DNA of 64,000 nucleotides. It comes from JACKII01 sp041687435. Its GTDB lineage: Bacteria; Pseudomonadota; Alphaproteobacteria; Bin95. The DNA lies in assembly GCA_041687435.1 (NCBI GenBank), contig JAWLBX010000012.1, positions 51,560-115,559 on the forward strand, written 5' to 3'. Below the pieces are notes generated by a model that ran no database searches, had not been told where the DNA came from, and saw only the letters and a program-made list of their open reading frames with translations. Position 1 is the stretch's first letter. Every line of letters starts with the position of its first letter. Positions 50,845-60,076 of the stretch are shown here, piece after piece. Made by a program: the position numbers and the translations under genes.

Positions 50845-51693
50845 TCATGGCTGCGGAACCAGAGCCTCCGCCATGGCCAGCACCTCCGCCGGGGACTGGC
50901 CTGCACCACGCAGGTCCGGCACGCTCACGCTGCGGTCCCGCTTGGCGAAACGCTTGCCGTCCGGCCCCAGCAGCAGGGCATGATGCCAGTATTCAGGCTC
51001 TGGCAGGCCAAGTAGGGATTGCAGCAAGCGGTGAATATCCGTGGCATCCAGCAGATCTTCGCCGCGGGTGACGAGCGTGACGCCCTGCAAGGCGTCGTCC
51101 ACCGTAACGGCCAGATGATAGCTGGTCGGCGAATCCTTCCGCGCCAGGACCACATCGCCGAAATGTGAAGGATCGCAGGCGATGCCGCCCCGGCCACAGT
51201 CATGAAATGCCAGCGGCCCGGTTTGAGCGACAGCCAAGGACATATCCAACCGCCAAGCCGGCTGCTCGCCCGCGTCAATGCGGGCCTCCGCCTCTCTGCG
51301 GTCGAGACCACGGCAAATGCCCGGATAGACCGGCCCGTCCGGCCCATGCGGCGCGCCACCGGCAGCGGCGATTTCCGCTGCAATCTGGGCGCGGGTGCAG
51401 AAACAAGGGTAGAGCAGGCCCATACCATCAAGTTTCAAGAGCGCCGCGCGGTAATCCTCGAAATGGGCGGACTGATAGCGCACGGGTCCATCCCAATACA
51501 GGCCAAGCCAGGCCAGATCGTCCAGCATGCGCGACGCAAACTCGGGCTTGCACCGGGTCCGGTCGATATCCTCCATCCGCACGAGGAACCGCCCACCCGC
51601 CCGCCGGGCCAACCGCCAGGCGAACAGGGCGCTATAGACACTGCCAAGGTGCAATTGGCCGGTCGGGCTTGGGGCAAAGCGGGTGACGAGCAT
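50845..51693 (-). CDS. gluQ: Glutamyl-Q tRNA(Asp) synthetase
   Basis: A 282-aa truncated GluRS paralogue that attaches glutamate to queuosine at position 34 of tRNA-Asp. It has the class I HIGH-equivalent PSPTGQLHLGSVYSALFAW, RMEDIDRTR, zinc ligands in YPCFCTRAQI and YPGICRG, and a KMSKS-like KRFAKRD. The anticodon-binding domain of full GluRS is absent, as expected for GluQRS. It starts at ATG 51693 and is divergent from the esterase gene. Confidence 0.93.
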   Translation of the reverse strand: MLVTRFAPSPTGQLHLGSVYSALFAWRLARRAGGRFLVRMEDIDRTRCKPEFASRMLDDLAWLGLYWDGPVRYQSAHFEDYRAALLKLDGMGLLYPCFCTRAQIAAEIAAAGGAPHGPDGPVYPGICRGLDRREAEARIDAGEQPAWRLDMSLAVAQTGPLAFHDCGRGGIACDPSHFGDVVLARKDSPTSYHLAVTVDDALQGVTLVTRGEDLLDATDIHRLLQSLLGLPEPEYWHHALLLGPDGKRFAKRDRSVSVPDLRGAGQSPAEVLAMAEALVPQP

Positions 51694-51757
51694 GGGTCCG
51701 GGGCGTTAGGGTGCTGCCAGACAGCAACCTTGCACGCCGAACCGCAGGAGCCAAGCC

Positions 51758-52447
51758 ATGCCCGTCGATCCGGAAGCCAAAGGCACCACCCTGATGAGCC
51801 ATCACTATCATCCGGTCAGCGGCGGCCTCGCCAAACAGCTGGTGGTGATGCTGCACGGTTATGGAGCCGATGGCGAAGACCTGATCGGCCTTGCACCCAT
51901 ACTGGGGCAGGTCCTGCCGGATGCGGCCTTCGTCGCCCCGAATGCGCCGTTCCCGTGTGCGATGTCGGCATTCGGCTTCCAATGGTTTGATGTCTGGGAT
52001 GCCGATAGCGCCCGCCGGCTGGAGGGGGCGCGGCTCGCCAACAAGATCTTGCAGCCGTTCTATGACGTGCAGTTGGAAGCCCACAACGTGCCGCCGGAGG
52101 AGTTGTATATTCTTGGCTTCAGCCAGGGCACGATGATGGCCCTTCACTCCGGCCTGCGCCGGCCGGTGGCTCCGCGGGCGATCGTCGGCTTTGCCGGCCG
52201 GCTGATGGCCGCGCACCTGCTGGCGGATGAAATGACCTGCCGCCCGCCGGTCATGCTGGCGCACGGGGCGGATGACGACGTTGTGCCGGTCGATAGCCTC
52301 GAAAAGGCCAACGAAGCCCTGCGTGCTGCCGGCGTGGAGGTCGAGAGCCATGTGATCGCAGGGCTGGGCCACGGCATTGACGAAACCAGCATTCTGCATG
52401 CGGCCCGCTTCCTTCGCCGTGTCAGCGACGCGGCTGCAAATTCGTGA
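51758..52447 (+). CDS. Alpha/beta hydrolase (carboxylesterase/lysophospholipase type)
   Basis: A 229-aa serine hydrolase of the phospholipase/carboxylesterase family: VVMLHGYGADGEDLIGLAP, nucleophile in GFSQGTMMALHSG, acid in DDDVVPV and His in GLGHGIDET. Cytoplasmic, no signal peptide. ATG 51758. It is similar in layout to the bacterial esterase EstB; natural substrates are probably short acyl esters. Confidence 0.9.
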   Translation: MPVDPEAKGTTLMSHHYHPVSGGLAKQLVVMLHGYGADGEDLIGLAPILGQVLPDAAFVAPNAPFPCAMSAFGFQWFDVWDADSARRLEGARLANKILQPFYDVQLEAHNVPPEELYILGFSQGTMMALHSGLRRPVAPRAIVGFAGRLMAAHLLADEMTCRPPVMLAHGADDDVVPVDSLEKANEALRAAGVEVESHVIAGLGHGIDETSILHAARFLRRVSDAAANS

Positions 52448-52459
52448 ATCGCTGCCGTG

Positions 52460-52861
52460 TTATTTGAGACGCCATTTGTAGCGGATATTCGGATCGGTCC
52501 CGCATTCCAGGATGCGCAGCCGCCCGGTGCGGACCTCGTGTTCCTCCTGCGGCAAAACCGTGCGGCCGATGCCGATTGGCTGGCGAATTGCCGAATTCGG
52601 CTGCAACTCCAGACCGCCAGGGATGATCGACGTGTTCCGCTTGCCGGACCGGAATGCGTAGGTGATGTAAAGCTTATGCGGGAATCGGTTCTCGATCGTG
52701 GCCCAGTACGCATGAATGCCTGGCGGGCATTTCCCACCCAGGCATGTTGCATACACGTTTTCGACCTTAGTGTGCGGACACGTTGCCTTTGCCGGGCTTG
52801 CCACAAGCACTACCAATAGCGCTGCGCCGACCGCAGCTCCTGCCAAAACTTTCAACTGCAT
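52460..52861 (-). CDS. Small exported protein of unknown function
   Basis: 133 aa with a signal peptide (QLKVLAGAAVGAALLVVLVASPAKA) and a mature part containing five Cys (CPHTKVENVYATCLGGKC, and one near the C-terminus). It ends YKWRLK. It resembles no family I recognise. AAAGG lies 11-13 nt before ATG 52861; the 84-bp gap separates it from the NhaD-type gene on the same strand. Confidence 0.65.
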   Translation of the reverse strand: MQLKVLAGAAVGAALLVVLVASPAKATCPHTKVENVYATCLGGKCPPGIHAYWATIENRFPHKLYITYAFRSGKRNTSIIPGGLELQPNSAIRQPIGIGRTVLPQEEHEVRTGRLRILECGTDPNIRYKWRLK

Positions 52862-52944
52862 CCTCTGGCTGCCTTTGCTTGCGCAATCGTGTCGCTGGCC
52901 TGCATTGCGCAGAACCAGCCACATTTGCAGCCAACATAGGTGAT

Positions 52945-54372
52945 CTAGAGGAAAAATACGAGCGTAATAAGGCCGAAAATCGGCATCAAAATGCCAAACG
53001 ACCATACCATGTAGCCAAAGAAGCTAGGCATGGCGACGTTCTGCTCTTCCGCAATTGCCCGCACCATGAAGTTGGGAGCATTGCCGATATAGGTATTGGC
53101 ACCCATGAATACCGCGCCCGCGGAAATTGCCAGCAGCGTGCGGGCCATATCGGTCATCAGGTGGGCAGCATCACCACCGGCGGTGTTGAAGAACACCAGA
53201 TAGGTCGGCGCGTTATCGAGGAAGCTGGACAGAATGCCCGTCAGCCAGAAGTACATCACATCCACCGGGCTGCCATCGGGTGCGGTCACCAGGGAAACAA
53301 CACCCCCCAGTGCGCCATCGGCACCGGCTTTCAATATCGCGATCGCCGGAACGATGGTCAGGAAAATGCCAACAAACAGCTTGGCAACTTCCAGGATGGG
53401 GAACCAGGTGAACCCGTTGGCATCCCTGTTCGCCCGGTCGGTCACTTTCCAGGAGATATATGCAATCGCCAGAAGCAGGGCATCCCGAACGATATTCTGC
53501 AGATCCCACGGCACATGATAGACATCGAGGGAGATACCGGGCTTCCAGATCCCGCTCATCAGCACGGCCCCAACCACGCCGGCCAGCAGCAGGAAGTTGA
53601 CCGTGCCGGTGAGGCCTAGCGCCTCGCCGTCGCTCGCTGCGGGCTCCGTCGCTGGGCCTTCGCGTTTAAACAGCACAGTATCAACCAAGTAGTACAATAC
53701 CAGCAGGATCACCGAGACCAAAAGCATGGGCAGGAACATGTGCGTCGTCGGCCAAAAGAACGATACGCCCTTCAGGAAGCCCAGGAACAGCGGCGGGTCG
53801 CCCAACGGGGTCAGCGATCCGCCGACATTCGCAACCAAGAAGATGAAGAAAACGACGGAGTGCACCTTGTAGCGCCGGCCTTCGTTCGCACGCAGCAACG
53901 GCCGGATCAGCAGCATGGCCGCCCCTGTGGTACCCATCCAGCTTGCCAGCACGGTACCGACCAGCAGAATGCCGGTATTGACGACCGGAGAGCCAACCAA
54001 GCGCCCCGTCAACCGGATGCCGCCCGCCACGGTAAACAGCGACAACAGCAGGATAATGAACGGGATGTACTCCAGCAGGAGCACGTGAACGACCTCGTAC
54101 AGCGTAAGCTCGAAGCCGAAAACCGCGAGAAAGGGAATCAGAAACGCCGCTGCCCAGAATGCCGAAACCTTGCCGAAATGATGATGCCAGAACTCCGGGG
54201 CCAGCAGCGGAAACAGCGCAATCGACAGCAGAATGCCGACAAAGGGCACAATCCAGATCAGTCCCAGTTCACCGCCATCCAAATGCGGCGCGCCGGGACC
54301 GGCCGCCAAGGCAGAACCCGCCGTCGATACAATGGCGAGCAAAGCCAAACCAATAGTGCGCAAAGCGGTCAT
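52945..54372 (-). CDS. nhaD: NhaD-type sodium/proton antiporter
   Basis: A 475-aa polytopic protein with about 12-13 helices after a leader-like first segment: HHFGKVSAFWAAAFLIPFL, NTGILLVGTVLASWMGTTGA, VANVGGSLTPLGDPPLFLGF, SSFLDNAPTYLVFFNTAGG and GANTYIGNAPNFMV. These are ion-transporter superfamily/NhaD motifs. It exchanges Na+ for H+ at the inner membrane. GGGAGG precedes ATG 54372. It is the second Na+/H+ antiporter in the window, consistent with a marine or saline habitat. Confidence 0.88.
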   Translation of the reverse strand: MTALRTIGLALLAIVSTAGSALAAGPGAPHLDGGELGLIWIVPFVGILLSIALFPLLAPEFWHHHFGKVSAFWAAAFLIPFLAVFGFELTLYEVVHVLLLEYIPFIILLLSLFTVAGGIRLTGRLVGSPVVNTGILLVGTVLASWMGTTGAAMLLIRPLLRANEGRRYKVHSVVFFIFLVANVGGSLTPLGDPPLFLGFLKGVSFFWPTTHMFLPMLLVSVILLVLYYLVDTVLFKREGPATEPAASDGEALGLTGTVNFLLLAGVVGAVLMSGIWKPGISLDVYHVPWDLQNIVRDALLLAIAYISWKVTDRANRDANGFTWFPILEVAKLFVGIFLTIVPAIAILKAGADGALGGVVSLVTAPDGSPVDVMYFWLTGILSSFLDNAPTYLVFFNTAGGDAAHLMTDMARTLLAISAGAVFMGANTYIGNAPNFMVRAIAEEQNVAMPSFFGYMVWSFGILMPIFGLITLVFFL

Positions 54373-54624
54373 GTTAGACCGTCCTCCCAGTTCTGAACTT
54401 GGCGGATCGGCAGCAGGCCCGTCGCGCCTGCTCCGCACGTGATATCGCTTGGGTTTACGAAGGCAAACCCGGTCAATGCAATCCTTTTGTGAGGGCTGTC
54501 CCTGCATCAAGCCGCAACGGAAGTGCGATTGCACCCCGTGCATCGGCCCGCTACGGTCAGATCTCAATGCGGCGCGACTTCTTTGGGCCTGCGCCGTTCC
54601 GGCTTGCACGAGAGGGATAAACCA

Positions 54625-55323
54625 ATGGAGATGTCCGGCGAATACCGCATTCCTGCCCCAAGGCAAACCGTGTGGGAAGCACTGAACGACCCCGAAATCC
54701 TGAAGGCTGCATTGCCGGGTTGCGAGGAATTGACCGCGGATGACGACGGCGGCTTTGCAGCCAAGGTCCGGGCCAAGGTCGGACCGGTCAGCGCCCGTTT
54801 TTCCGGCAAGGTGCAATTGCACGATCTCGACCCGCCGAACGGCTACCGGATCGAGGGTGAAGGCACAGGAGGCGCCGCCGGATTCGCCAAGGGCAGCGCC
54901 ACCGTCAAACTGGCCGAGGACGGGGACGAGACCGTCCTCACCTACGAAGCCAACGCCTCTGTCGGCGGCAAGCTGGCCCAAATCGGCTCGCGCCTGATTG
55001 ACGGCACGGCCAAGAAGATGGCCGACGACTTTTTTGCGAAATTCTCCGAGATCGTGGCGGAGAAGCAGGGCGTCGGCGCCACTGCTGAGGCCCCGCACCC
55101 ACATGGCGACGGCATGCCTGCCATGGGGGTCGCAGCGGAGGAACTGGCAGAGGAAACCTATGACAGCGCCAAACATGCCGTAGAGGATGCCGCCTCGGAA
55201 GTGGCCCACGACGTTGCCGATGTCGTGGAATCGACAGAGTACGCGGCGAAGGGCGTGCCACAATGGATGTGGATTGCCGGCGCGGCCGTTGTGATCCTCG
55301 GTTTGGTGATCTTCCTGACCTGA
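54625..55323 (+). CDS. coxG: CoxG-like SRPBCC protein with C-terminal membrane helix
   Basis: 232 aa: SRPBCC/START fold residues 1-150 (YRIPAPRQTVWEALNDPEIL, LPGCEEL, FSGKVQLHD, LIDGTAKKMADDFFAKF), then an acidic stretch and a C-terminal helix (WMWIAGAAVVILGLVIFLT). CoxG tethers or matures molybdenum CO-dehydrogenase-like hydroxylases at the membrane. It leads the cox-type cluster; GAGAGG precedes ATG 54625. The 252 bp upstream hold its promoter and a small GGGTTT/AAACCC hairpin at 54451-54470. Confidence 0.87.
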   Translation: MEMSGEYRIPAPRQTVWEALNDPEILKAALPGCEELTADDDGGFAAKVRAKVGPVSARFSGKVQLHDLDPPNGYRIEGEGTGGAAGFAKGSATVKLAEDGDETVLTYEANASVGGKLAQIGSRLIDGTAKKMADDFFAKFSEIVAEKQGVGATAEAPHPHGDGMPAMGVAAEELAEETYDSAKHAVEDAASEVAHDVADVVESTEYAAKGVPQWMWIAGAAVVILGLVIFLT

Positions 55324-55448
55324 CAACCGGGCTTGCCGCTGCCGCGGGCGCGCTTTCACGTGCGATTGCGGCGTTGACCGGCGGCCCGCACGCCGCCATG
55401 TTCATGTTCGAATATCCAATCCTCCTCCCTCCTAGGAGAAGCAAGCCG

Positions 55449-55922
<474 letters not shown>

Positions 55923-55949
55923 GCCAAAGCGGCTAGGAGCCCAGGTCCG

Positions 55950-56744
55950 ATGTACGAGTTTACTTACCACCGCGCCGCCTCGCTGGACGAAGCCAAGGCC
56001 AGGCTGGGCGAGGGCGAAGACCCGACCCTGATGGCCGGCGGCATGACCCTGATCCCGACGCTGAAACAACGTCTCGCCATGCCCAGCGACGTGATCGACC
56101 TGGGCGGCATTGCCGACTTGGCCGGCATCCGTACCGATGGCGACACGCTGGCCGTCGGCGCCATGACCAAACACGACACCGTCGCCAATTCGGCGGAAGT
56201 CAAGGCATTCTGCCCCGCGCTGGCCGAATTGGCGGGCATGATCGGCGACCCCATGGTGCGTAACCGCGGCACAATCGGCGGCTCGGTCGCCAACAACGAC
56301 CCCGCGGCGGACTATCCTTCTGCCGTGCTGGGCCTTGGTGCCACCGTCGTCACCGACGCGCGGGAGATTGCGGCCGACGACTTTTTCACCGGCATGTTCG
56401 AGACGGCACTGGAGCCCGGCGAAATCATTCAGGAATTCCGCTTTCCAAAGCCGAAGCGCGCCGCCTACGCCAAGTTCCCAAACCCGGCCAGCCGCTATGC
56501 CGTCGTCGGCGTATTTGTGGCGGAGGTTGCCGGTGGTGTCCGCGTCGCAGTGACCGGCGCCGGCCCCTGCGTTTTCCGCCATGGCGGGATGGAAGCGGCA
56601 CTCGCCGGCAACTTTTCACCCGATGCCATTGCCGGTATGCAGGGCAATGCGGCAGACATGAACAGCGACATTCACGCCAGCGCCGAATACCGCGCCCATC
56701 TGGTCGGCGTGATGGCACGCCGCGCCGTCGCCTCCATCGCTTGA
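55950..56744 (+). CDS. coxM: Molybdenum hydroxylase medium subunit, FAD-binding (CoxM-like)
   Basis: A 264-aa FAD-binding subunit: DEAKARLGEGEDPTLMAGGMTLIP with the AGG flavin motif, DLGGIADLAGI, RNRGTIGGSVANNDPAADYPSAV with the TIGGSVA motif, and a C-terminal CO-dehydrogenase flavoprotein domain (VGVFVAEVAGG). Only 27 bp separate it from coxS, and AGGAGCC precedes its ATG. It takes electrons from the CoxS clusters to a quinone or other acceptor. Confidence 0.93.
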   Translation: MYEFTYHRAASLDEAKARLGEGEDPTLMAGGMTLIPTLKQRLAMPSDVIDLGGIADLAGIRTDGDTLAVGAMTKHDTVANSAEVKAFCPALAELAGMIGDPMVRNRGTIGGSVANNDPAADYPSAVLGLGATVVTDAREIAADDFFTGMFETALEPGEIIQEFRFPKPKRAAYAKFPNPASRYAVVGVFVAEVAGGVRVAVTGAGPCVFRHGGMEAALAGNFSPDAIAGMQGNAADMNSDIHASAEYRAHLVGVMARRAVASIA

Positions 56745-57679
56745 ACGAGGCTGTTTTGCCCCTTCCCGACTCCGTCGATGGCGTTGCCGGTCTGCTGGCA
56801 GGCGGCAGTTATGTCGCCGACCGCTCGCTCGCCACGTCACTGTTCCTGGCGCTGAAGCTGGGCCGACCGCTGTTCCTGGAAGGCGAGGCCGGCGTCGGCA
56901 AGACCGAGATCGCCAAAGTCCTGAGCACGCAACTCAACCGCCGCCTGATCCGCCTGCAATGCTATGAGGGCCTGGATGTCGCCAGCGCCGTTTATGAGTG
57001 GAACTATGCCCGCCAGATGATCGAAATCCGGCTGGCGGAGGCCATGGGCGATGCGGACCGCGAGACGCTGTCCGACGATATCTTCCGCCGCGAATTCCTG
57101 ATCGAGCGCCCGCTCCTGCAAGCGATGGAGCCGAGCCTTGAAGGGCCGCCGGTCCTACTGATCGACGAACTGGACCGCACGGACGAACCGTTCGAGGCTT
57201 ACTTGCTGGAAGTCTTGTCCGACTTTCAGATCACGATCCCCGAGTTGGGCACGATCAAGGCCGAGCAACCGCCCATTGTCATCATCACCAGCAACCGCAC
57301 GCGCGAGATTCACGACGCCCTGAAACGCCGCTGCTTCTACCACTGGGTGGATTACCCGGATGCGAAGCGCGAGGCTGAAATCCTGCGTCTGAAAGCGCCC
57401 GGCGCGCCGGAGGAACTGACCCAGCAGATTGTCGGCTTCATTCAAAAGGTGCGCAGCATGGACCTGTTCAAGCTGCCAGGCGTCGCCGAAAGCATCGACT
57501 GGACCAATGCGCTGATGCAGTTGAACGCCCTGGTGCTAGACCCCACCGTAGTGAACGACACGCTGGGCGTATTGCTGAAATACCAAGACGACATCCAGCG
57601 CCTGCAAGGCTCGGAGGCGCAACGCATCCTGACAGAAGTCAACCAAAGCCTCGCCCAGGCACGGCGCGAGGGGCTGTAG
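56741..57679 (+). CDS. coxD: MoxR-family AAA+ ATPase (CoxD-like)
   Basis: 312 aa with Walker A FLEGEAGVGKTE, Walker B VLLIDELDRTDE, sensor 1 IVIITSNRTRE and an Arg finger region KRRCFYHW. CoxD acts with CoxE in chaperone-like assembly of the CuSMo or Mo active site. Start is TTG 56741 overlapping the coxM stop, or TTG 56756. It is followed immediately by coxE. Confidence 0.9.
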   Translation: MNEAVLPLPDSVDGVAGLLAGGSYVADRSLATSLFLALKLGRPLFLEGEAGVGKTEIAKVLSTQLNRRLIRLQCYEGLDVASAVYEWNYARQMIEIRLAEAMGDADRETLSDDIFRREFLIERPLLQAMEPSLEGPPVLLIDELDRTDEPFEAYLLEVLSDFQITIPELGTIKAEQPPIVIITSNRTREIHDALKRRCFYHWVDYPDAKREAEILRLKAPGAPEELTQQIVGFIQKVRSMDLFKLPGVAESIDWTNALMQLNALVLDPTVVNDTLGVLLKYQDDIQRLQGSEAQRILTEVNQSLAQARREGL

Positions 57680-57682
57680 GCC

Positions 57683-58993
57683 ATGATCCCCGGAAGCCCG
57701 GAGGGCTATCCGGGGCCTCCTTCCGAGCCAGCCTCGGAAAGAGATCCCGGGTCAAGCCCGGGACTCGCCCCAGGGTCAAGCCCCGGGAACATCACCGGCC
57801 GCCTGCCCGAAAACATCATGCATTTCGTGCGCACGCTGCGGGCCGCCGGCCTGCCGCTGGGGCCCGGCCAGATGCTGCGGGCGGTGGAGGCGGTGCGAGC
57901 CATCGATATCACCAACCGCCGCGATTTCTATTGGGCCTTGAGAGCCTCCCTCATCAGCCGGCACGATCAGATCGAACTGTTCGACCAGGCATTCCAGATG
58001 TTTTGGCGCAATCCGGATATTCTGAACCGGATGATCGATCTGATGTTGCCCACCCTCGCCATCGACGACCCGGCGAAACAGGAGGAGGGCGAGCCGCTCC
58101 AGCGCCGGCTGGCCGAGGCGATGATGCCGCCGCGCGACCAAATTCAGGAGGAGGAAGAAGAGGTCGAAATCCAGGCGGACATGACCTGGTCCGCCCGCGA
58201 ACAGCTCCAGACCAAAGACTTCGAGCAAATGAGCACGGAGGAGTTGGACCTCGCCAAGCGCGCCATGGCACGCTTGGCTTTGCCACTGGCCGAACTGCCC
58301 ACCCGCCGCTACGAGCCTACCAGCCGCATCGCCCGCGCCGACCTTCGCCGCACCATGCGACAGGCGCTTCGCGGCGGCGGCGATTCGATCCCGTTGCAAT
58401 ACCGCCGCCGCAAGACGCGGCCGCCGCCGCTGGTGGTGCTCTGCGATATTTCCGGTTCGATGGAACGCTATGCCCGCATGCTGCTGCACTTTCTGCACGC
58501 ACTTACCAACGACCGCGACCGGGTGCACACTTTCCTGTTCGGCACGCGGCTGACCAACGTCACCCGCTATCTGCGCGACCGGGAGGTGGACCGGGCGCTG
58601 GCCAAGATCGGCGAGCAGGTGGAGGACTGGTCCGGCGGCACGCGCATCGGCGCAGCGCTGAGGGAGTTCAACATGCACTGGTCGCGGCGCGTGCTGGGCC
58701 AGGGCGCGGTGGTGCTGCTGATCACCGACGGCCTCGACCGGGAGGCAGCGGAGGGCGTGGCCGAACAGATGCAGCGATTGCACAAGTCCTGCCGCCGCCT
58801 GATCTGGCTTAACCCGCTCTTGCGCTACGACGCCTTTCAGCCCAAATCATCAGGTGCAAGGGCGATGTTGCCCCATGTCGATGATTTTCGGCCCGTCCAT
58901 AACCTGGAAAGCCTCGGCGACTTGGCCGGCGCGCTCTCGGCATCGGATGTAAACTTGCAGAAAGGCATGCGAGAATGGCGGAGCAAACTGTAA
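57683..58993 (+). CDS. coxE: VWA-domain protein (CoxE-like)
   Basis: 436 aa if begun at ATG 57683; ATG 57818 (MHFVRTLRAAGLPLGPG) gives 391 aa and lies closer to the usual family start. The C-terminal half carries a von Willebrand A domain with MIDAS-like DISGSM and the ITDGLDRE region; the middle has acidic EEEEEVEIQADMTWS. CoxE partners the CoxD ATPase. The first 45 residues are encoded by the palindromic repeat block and are not expected in homologues. It overlaps the next gene by 19 bp. Confidence 0.88.
   Translation: MIPGSPEGYPGPPSEPASERDPGSSPGLAPGSSPGNITGRLPENIMHFVRTLRAAGLPLGPGQMLRAVEAVRAIDITNRRDFYWALRASLISRHDQIELFDQAFQMFWRNPDILNRMIDLMLPTLAIDDPAKQEEGEPLQRRLAEAMMPPRDQIQEEEEEVEIQADMTWSAREQLQTKDFEQMSTEELDLAKRAMARLALPLAELPTRRYEPTSRIARADLRRTMRQALRGGGDSIPLQYRRRKTRPPPLVVLCDISGSMERYARMLLHFLHALTNDRDRVHTFLFGTRLTNVTRYLRDREVDRALAKIGEQVEDWSGGTRIGAALREFNMHWSRRVLGQGAVVLLITDGLDREAAEGVAEQMQRLHKSCRRLIWLNPLLRYDAFQPKSSGARAMLPHVDDFRPVHNLESLGDLAGALSASDVNLQKGMREWRSKL
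57688..57787 (+). repeat. Cluster of four palindromic repeat units at the coxE 5' end
   Basis: Four consecutive hairpins. CCCCGGA-AGCCC pairs with GGGCT-A-TCCGGGG (57688-57715). TTCCGAG pairs with CTCGGAA (57721-57739). CCCGGG-TCAAG-CCCGGG follows (57746-57762). A closely related unit with the same TCAAG loop is at 57769-57787. CCCGGGTCAAGCCCGGG is a common dispersed palindrome in alphaproteobacteria. The block reads in the coxE frame as a Pro/Gly/Ser-rich stretch. Confidence 0.75.
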
Positions 58994-59334
58994 ACCCCGA
59001 CACTTTAACCAACGCCGAAGCCGATGCGATCCTCGCCCAGGCGCGCGAATGGCGGACGGACGGCAAGGGCGTGGCCGTTGCCACTGTGATTTCCACCTGG
59101 GGCTCGGCACCCCGCGGTGTCGGCAGCCAGTTGGTGCTGGACGAGGACGGCGCCTTCATGGGCTCGGTTTCCGGCGGCTGCGTCGAAGGCGCCGTGGTGA
59201 CCGAGGGGATGGAGGTCATCGCTGACGGCAAGCCGCGGCTGTTGGACTTCGGCATTTCCGACGACCAAGCCTGGGAAGTCGGCCTCGCCTGCGGCGGCAA
59301 GCTGGAAATCTATATCGAACGGGTGGAACACTGA
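58975..59334 (+). CDS. XdhC/CoxF-like protein, N-terminal-type domain
   Basis: 119 aa: REWRTDGKGVAVATVISTWGSAPRGVGSQLVLDEDG, GSVSGGCVEGAVV and GLACGGKLEIYIE, the XdhC_CoxI N-terminal domain with its conserved Cys in the SGGCVE motif. XdhC proteins insert or sulfurate molybdenum cofactor into xanthine-oxidase-type enzymes. The Rossmann half is encoded separately by the next gene, 1 nt after. Confidence 0.87.
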   Translation: MAEQTVNPDTLTNAEADAILAQAREWRTDGKGVAVATVISTWGSAPRGVGSQLVLDEDGAFMGSVSGGCVEGAVVTEGMEVIADGKPRLLDFGISDDQAWEVGLACGGKLEIYIERVEH

Positions 59335-59335
59335 C

Positions 59336-60061
59336 ATGCAATCTGCTCTGTTCGAAAAGGCGGTAGCGTTACGGGCCGAAAACAAGCCCCTGGTCCGCAT
59401 CGTTCACCTCGATTCGGGTGCCGACTGGCTTTGGACGCCTGACGGGATCGAAGGGCCAACCGGCTTGGCCGTGGAAGTTGGCGAAGCGGCGGAACAGGCC
59501 CAGCGCCAGGACCGCAGCCACGCCATCGCGCATGAGGGCGAGCGTTATTTTCTGCATGTCTACAACCCGCCGCGGCGTCTGATCATCGTCGGTGCCGTGC
59601 ATATCACCCAGCCGCTGGTGCAGATTGCAAGCGCTGCCGGCTATGCCGTGACCGTCATCGATCCGCGCGGCGCCTTCGCCACGGCGGAGCGCTTCCCCGG
59701 CGTGAACCTGAACGAGGATTGGCCGGACGAAGCCATGACGGCGCTCAAGCCCGACAACCGAACCGCAGTCGTGACCCTGACCCATGATCCCAAGCTGGAC
59801 GATCCGGCACTGGAAGTCGCGCTGCGGTCGGATGCGTTCTATGTCGGCTCGCTCGGCAGCCGCAAAACCCATGCCAGCCGGGTGGAGCGCCTGACGGCCG
59901 CCGGTTTGACGGAGGAGCAAATCGGCAAAATCCACGCCCCCATCGGTCTGCATCTGGGCGGCCGGGCGCCGGCGGAAATCGCCATTGCCATCATGGCTCA
60001 GATCACCCAGGTCCTTTATCTGGGCGAGGGTGAGGCCGTGAAGGCGAAGGCGGCAGCTTAG
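59336..60061 (+). CDS. XdhC/CoxF-like protein, Rossmann-type domain
   Basis: 241 aa with an N-terminal unit resembling the preceding gene (VRIVHLDSGADWLW), then a Rossmann domain: RRLIIVGAVHITQPLVQIASAAGYAVTVIDPR, TLTHDPKLDDPAL, YVGSLGSRKTHASR and HAPIGLHLGGRAPAEIAIAIMAQI. It completes the XdhC pair that handles molybdenum cofactor delivery. It is in the same operon, and ATG 59336 immediately follows the previous stop. Confidence 0.88.
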   Translation: MQSALFEKAVALRAENKPLVRIVHLDSGADWLWTPDGIEGPTGLAVEVGEAAEQAQRQDRSHAIAHEGERYFLHVYNPPRRLIIVGAVHITQPLVQIASAAGYAVTVIDPRGAFATAERFPGVNLNEDWPDEAMTALKPDNRTAVVTLTHDPKLDDPALEVALRSDAFYVGSLGSRKTHASRVERLTAAGLTEEQIGKIHAPIGLHLGGRAPAEIAIAIMAQITQVLYLGEGEAVKAKAAA

Positions 60062-60076
60062 GGACGGAATGCCAGA

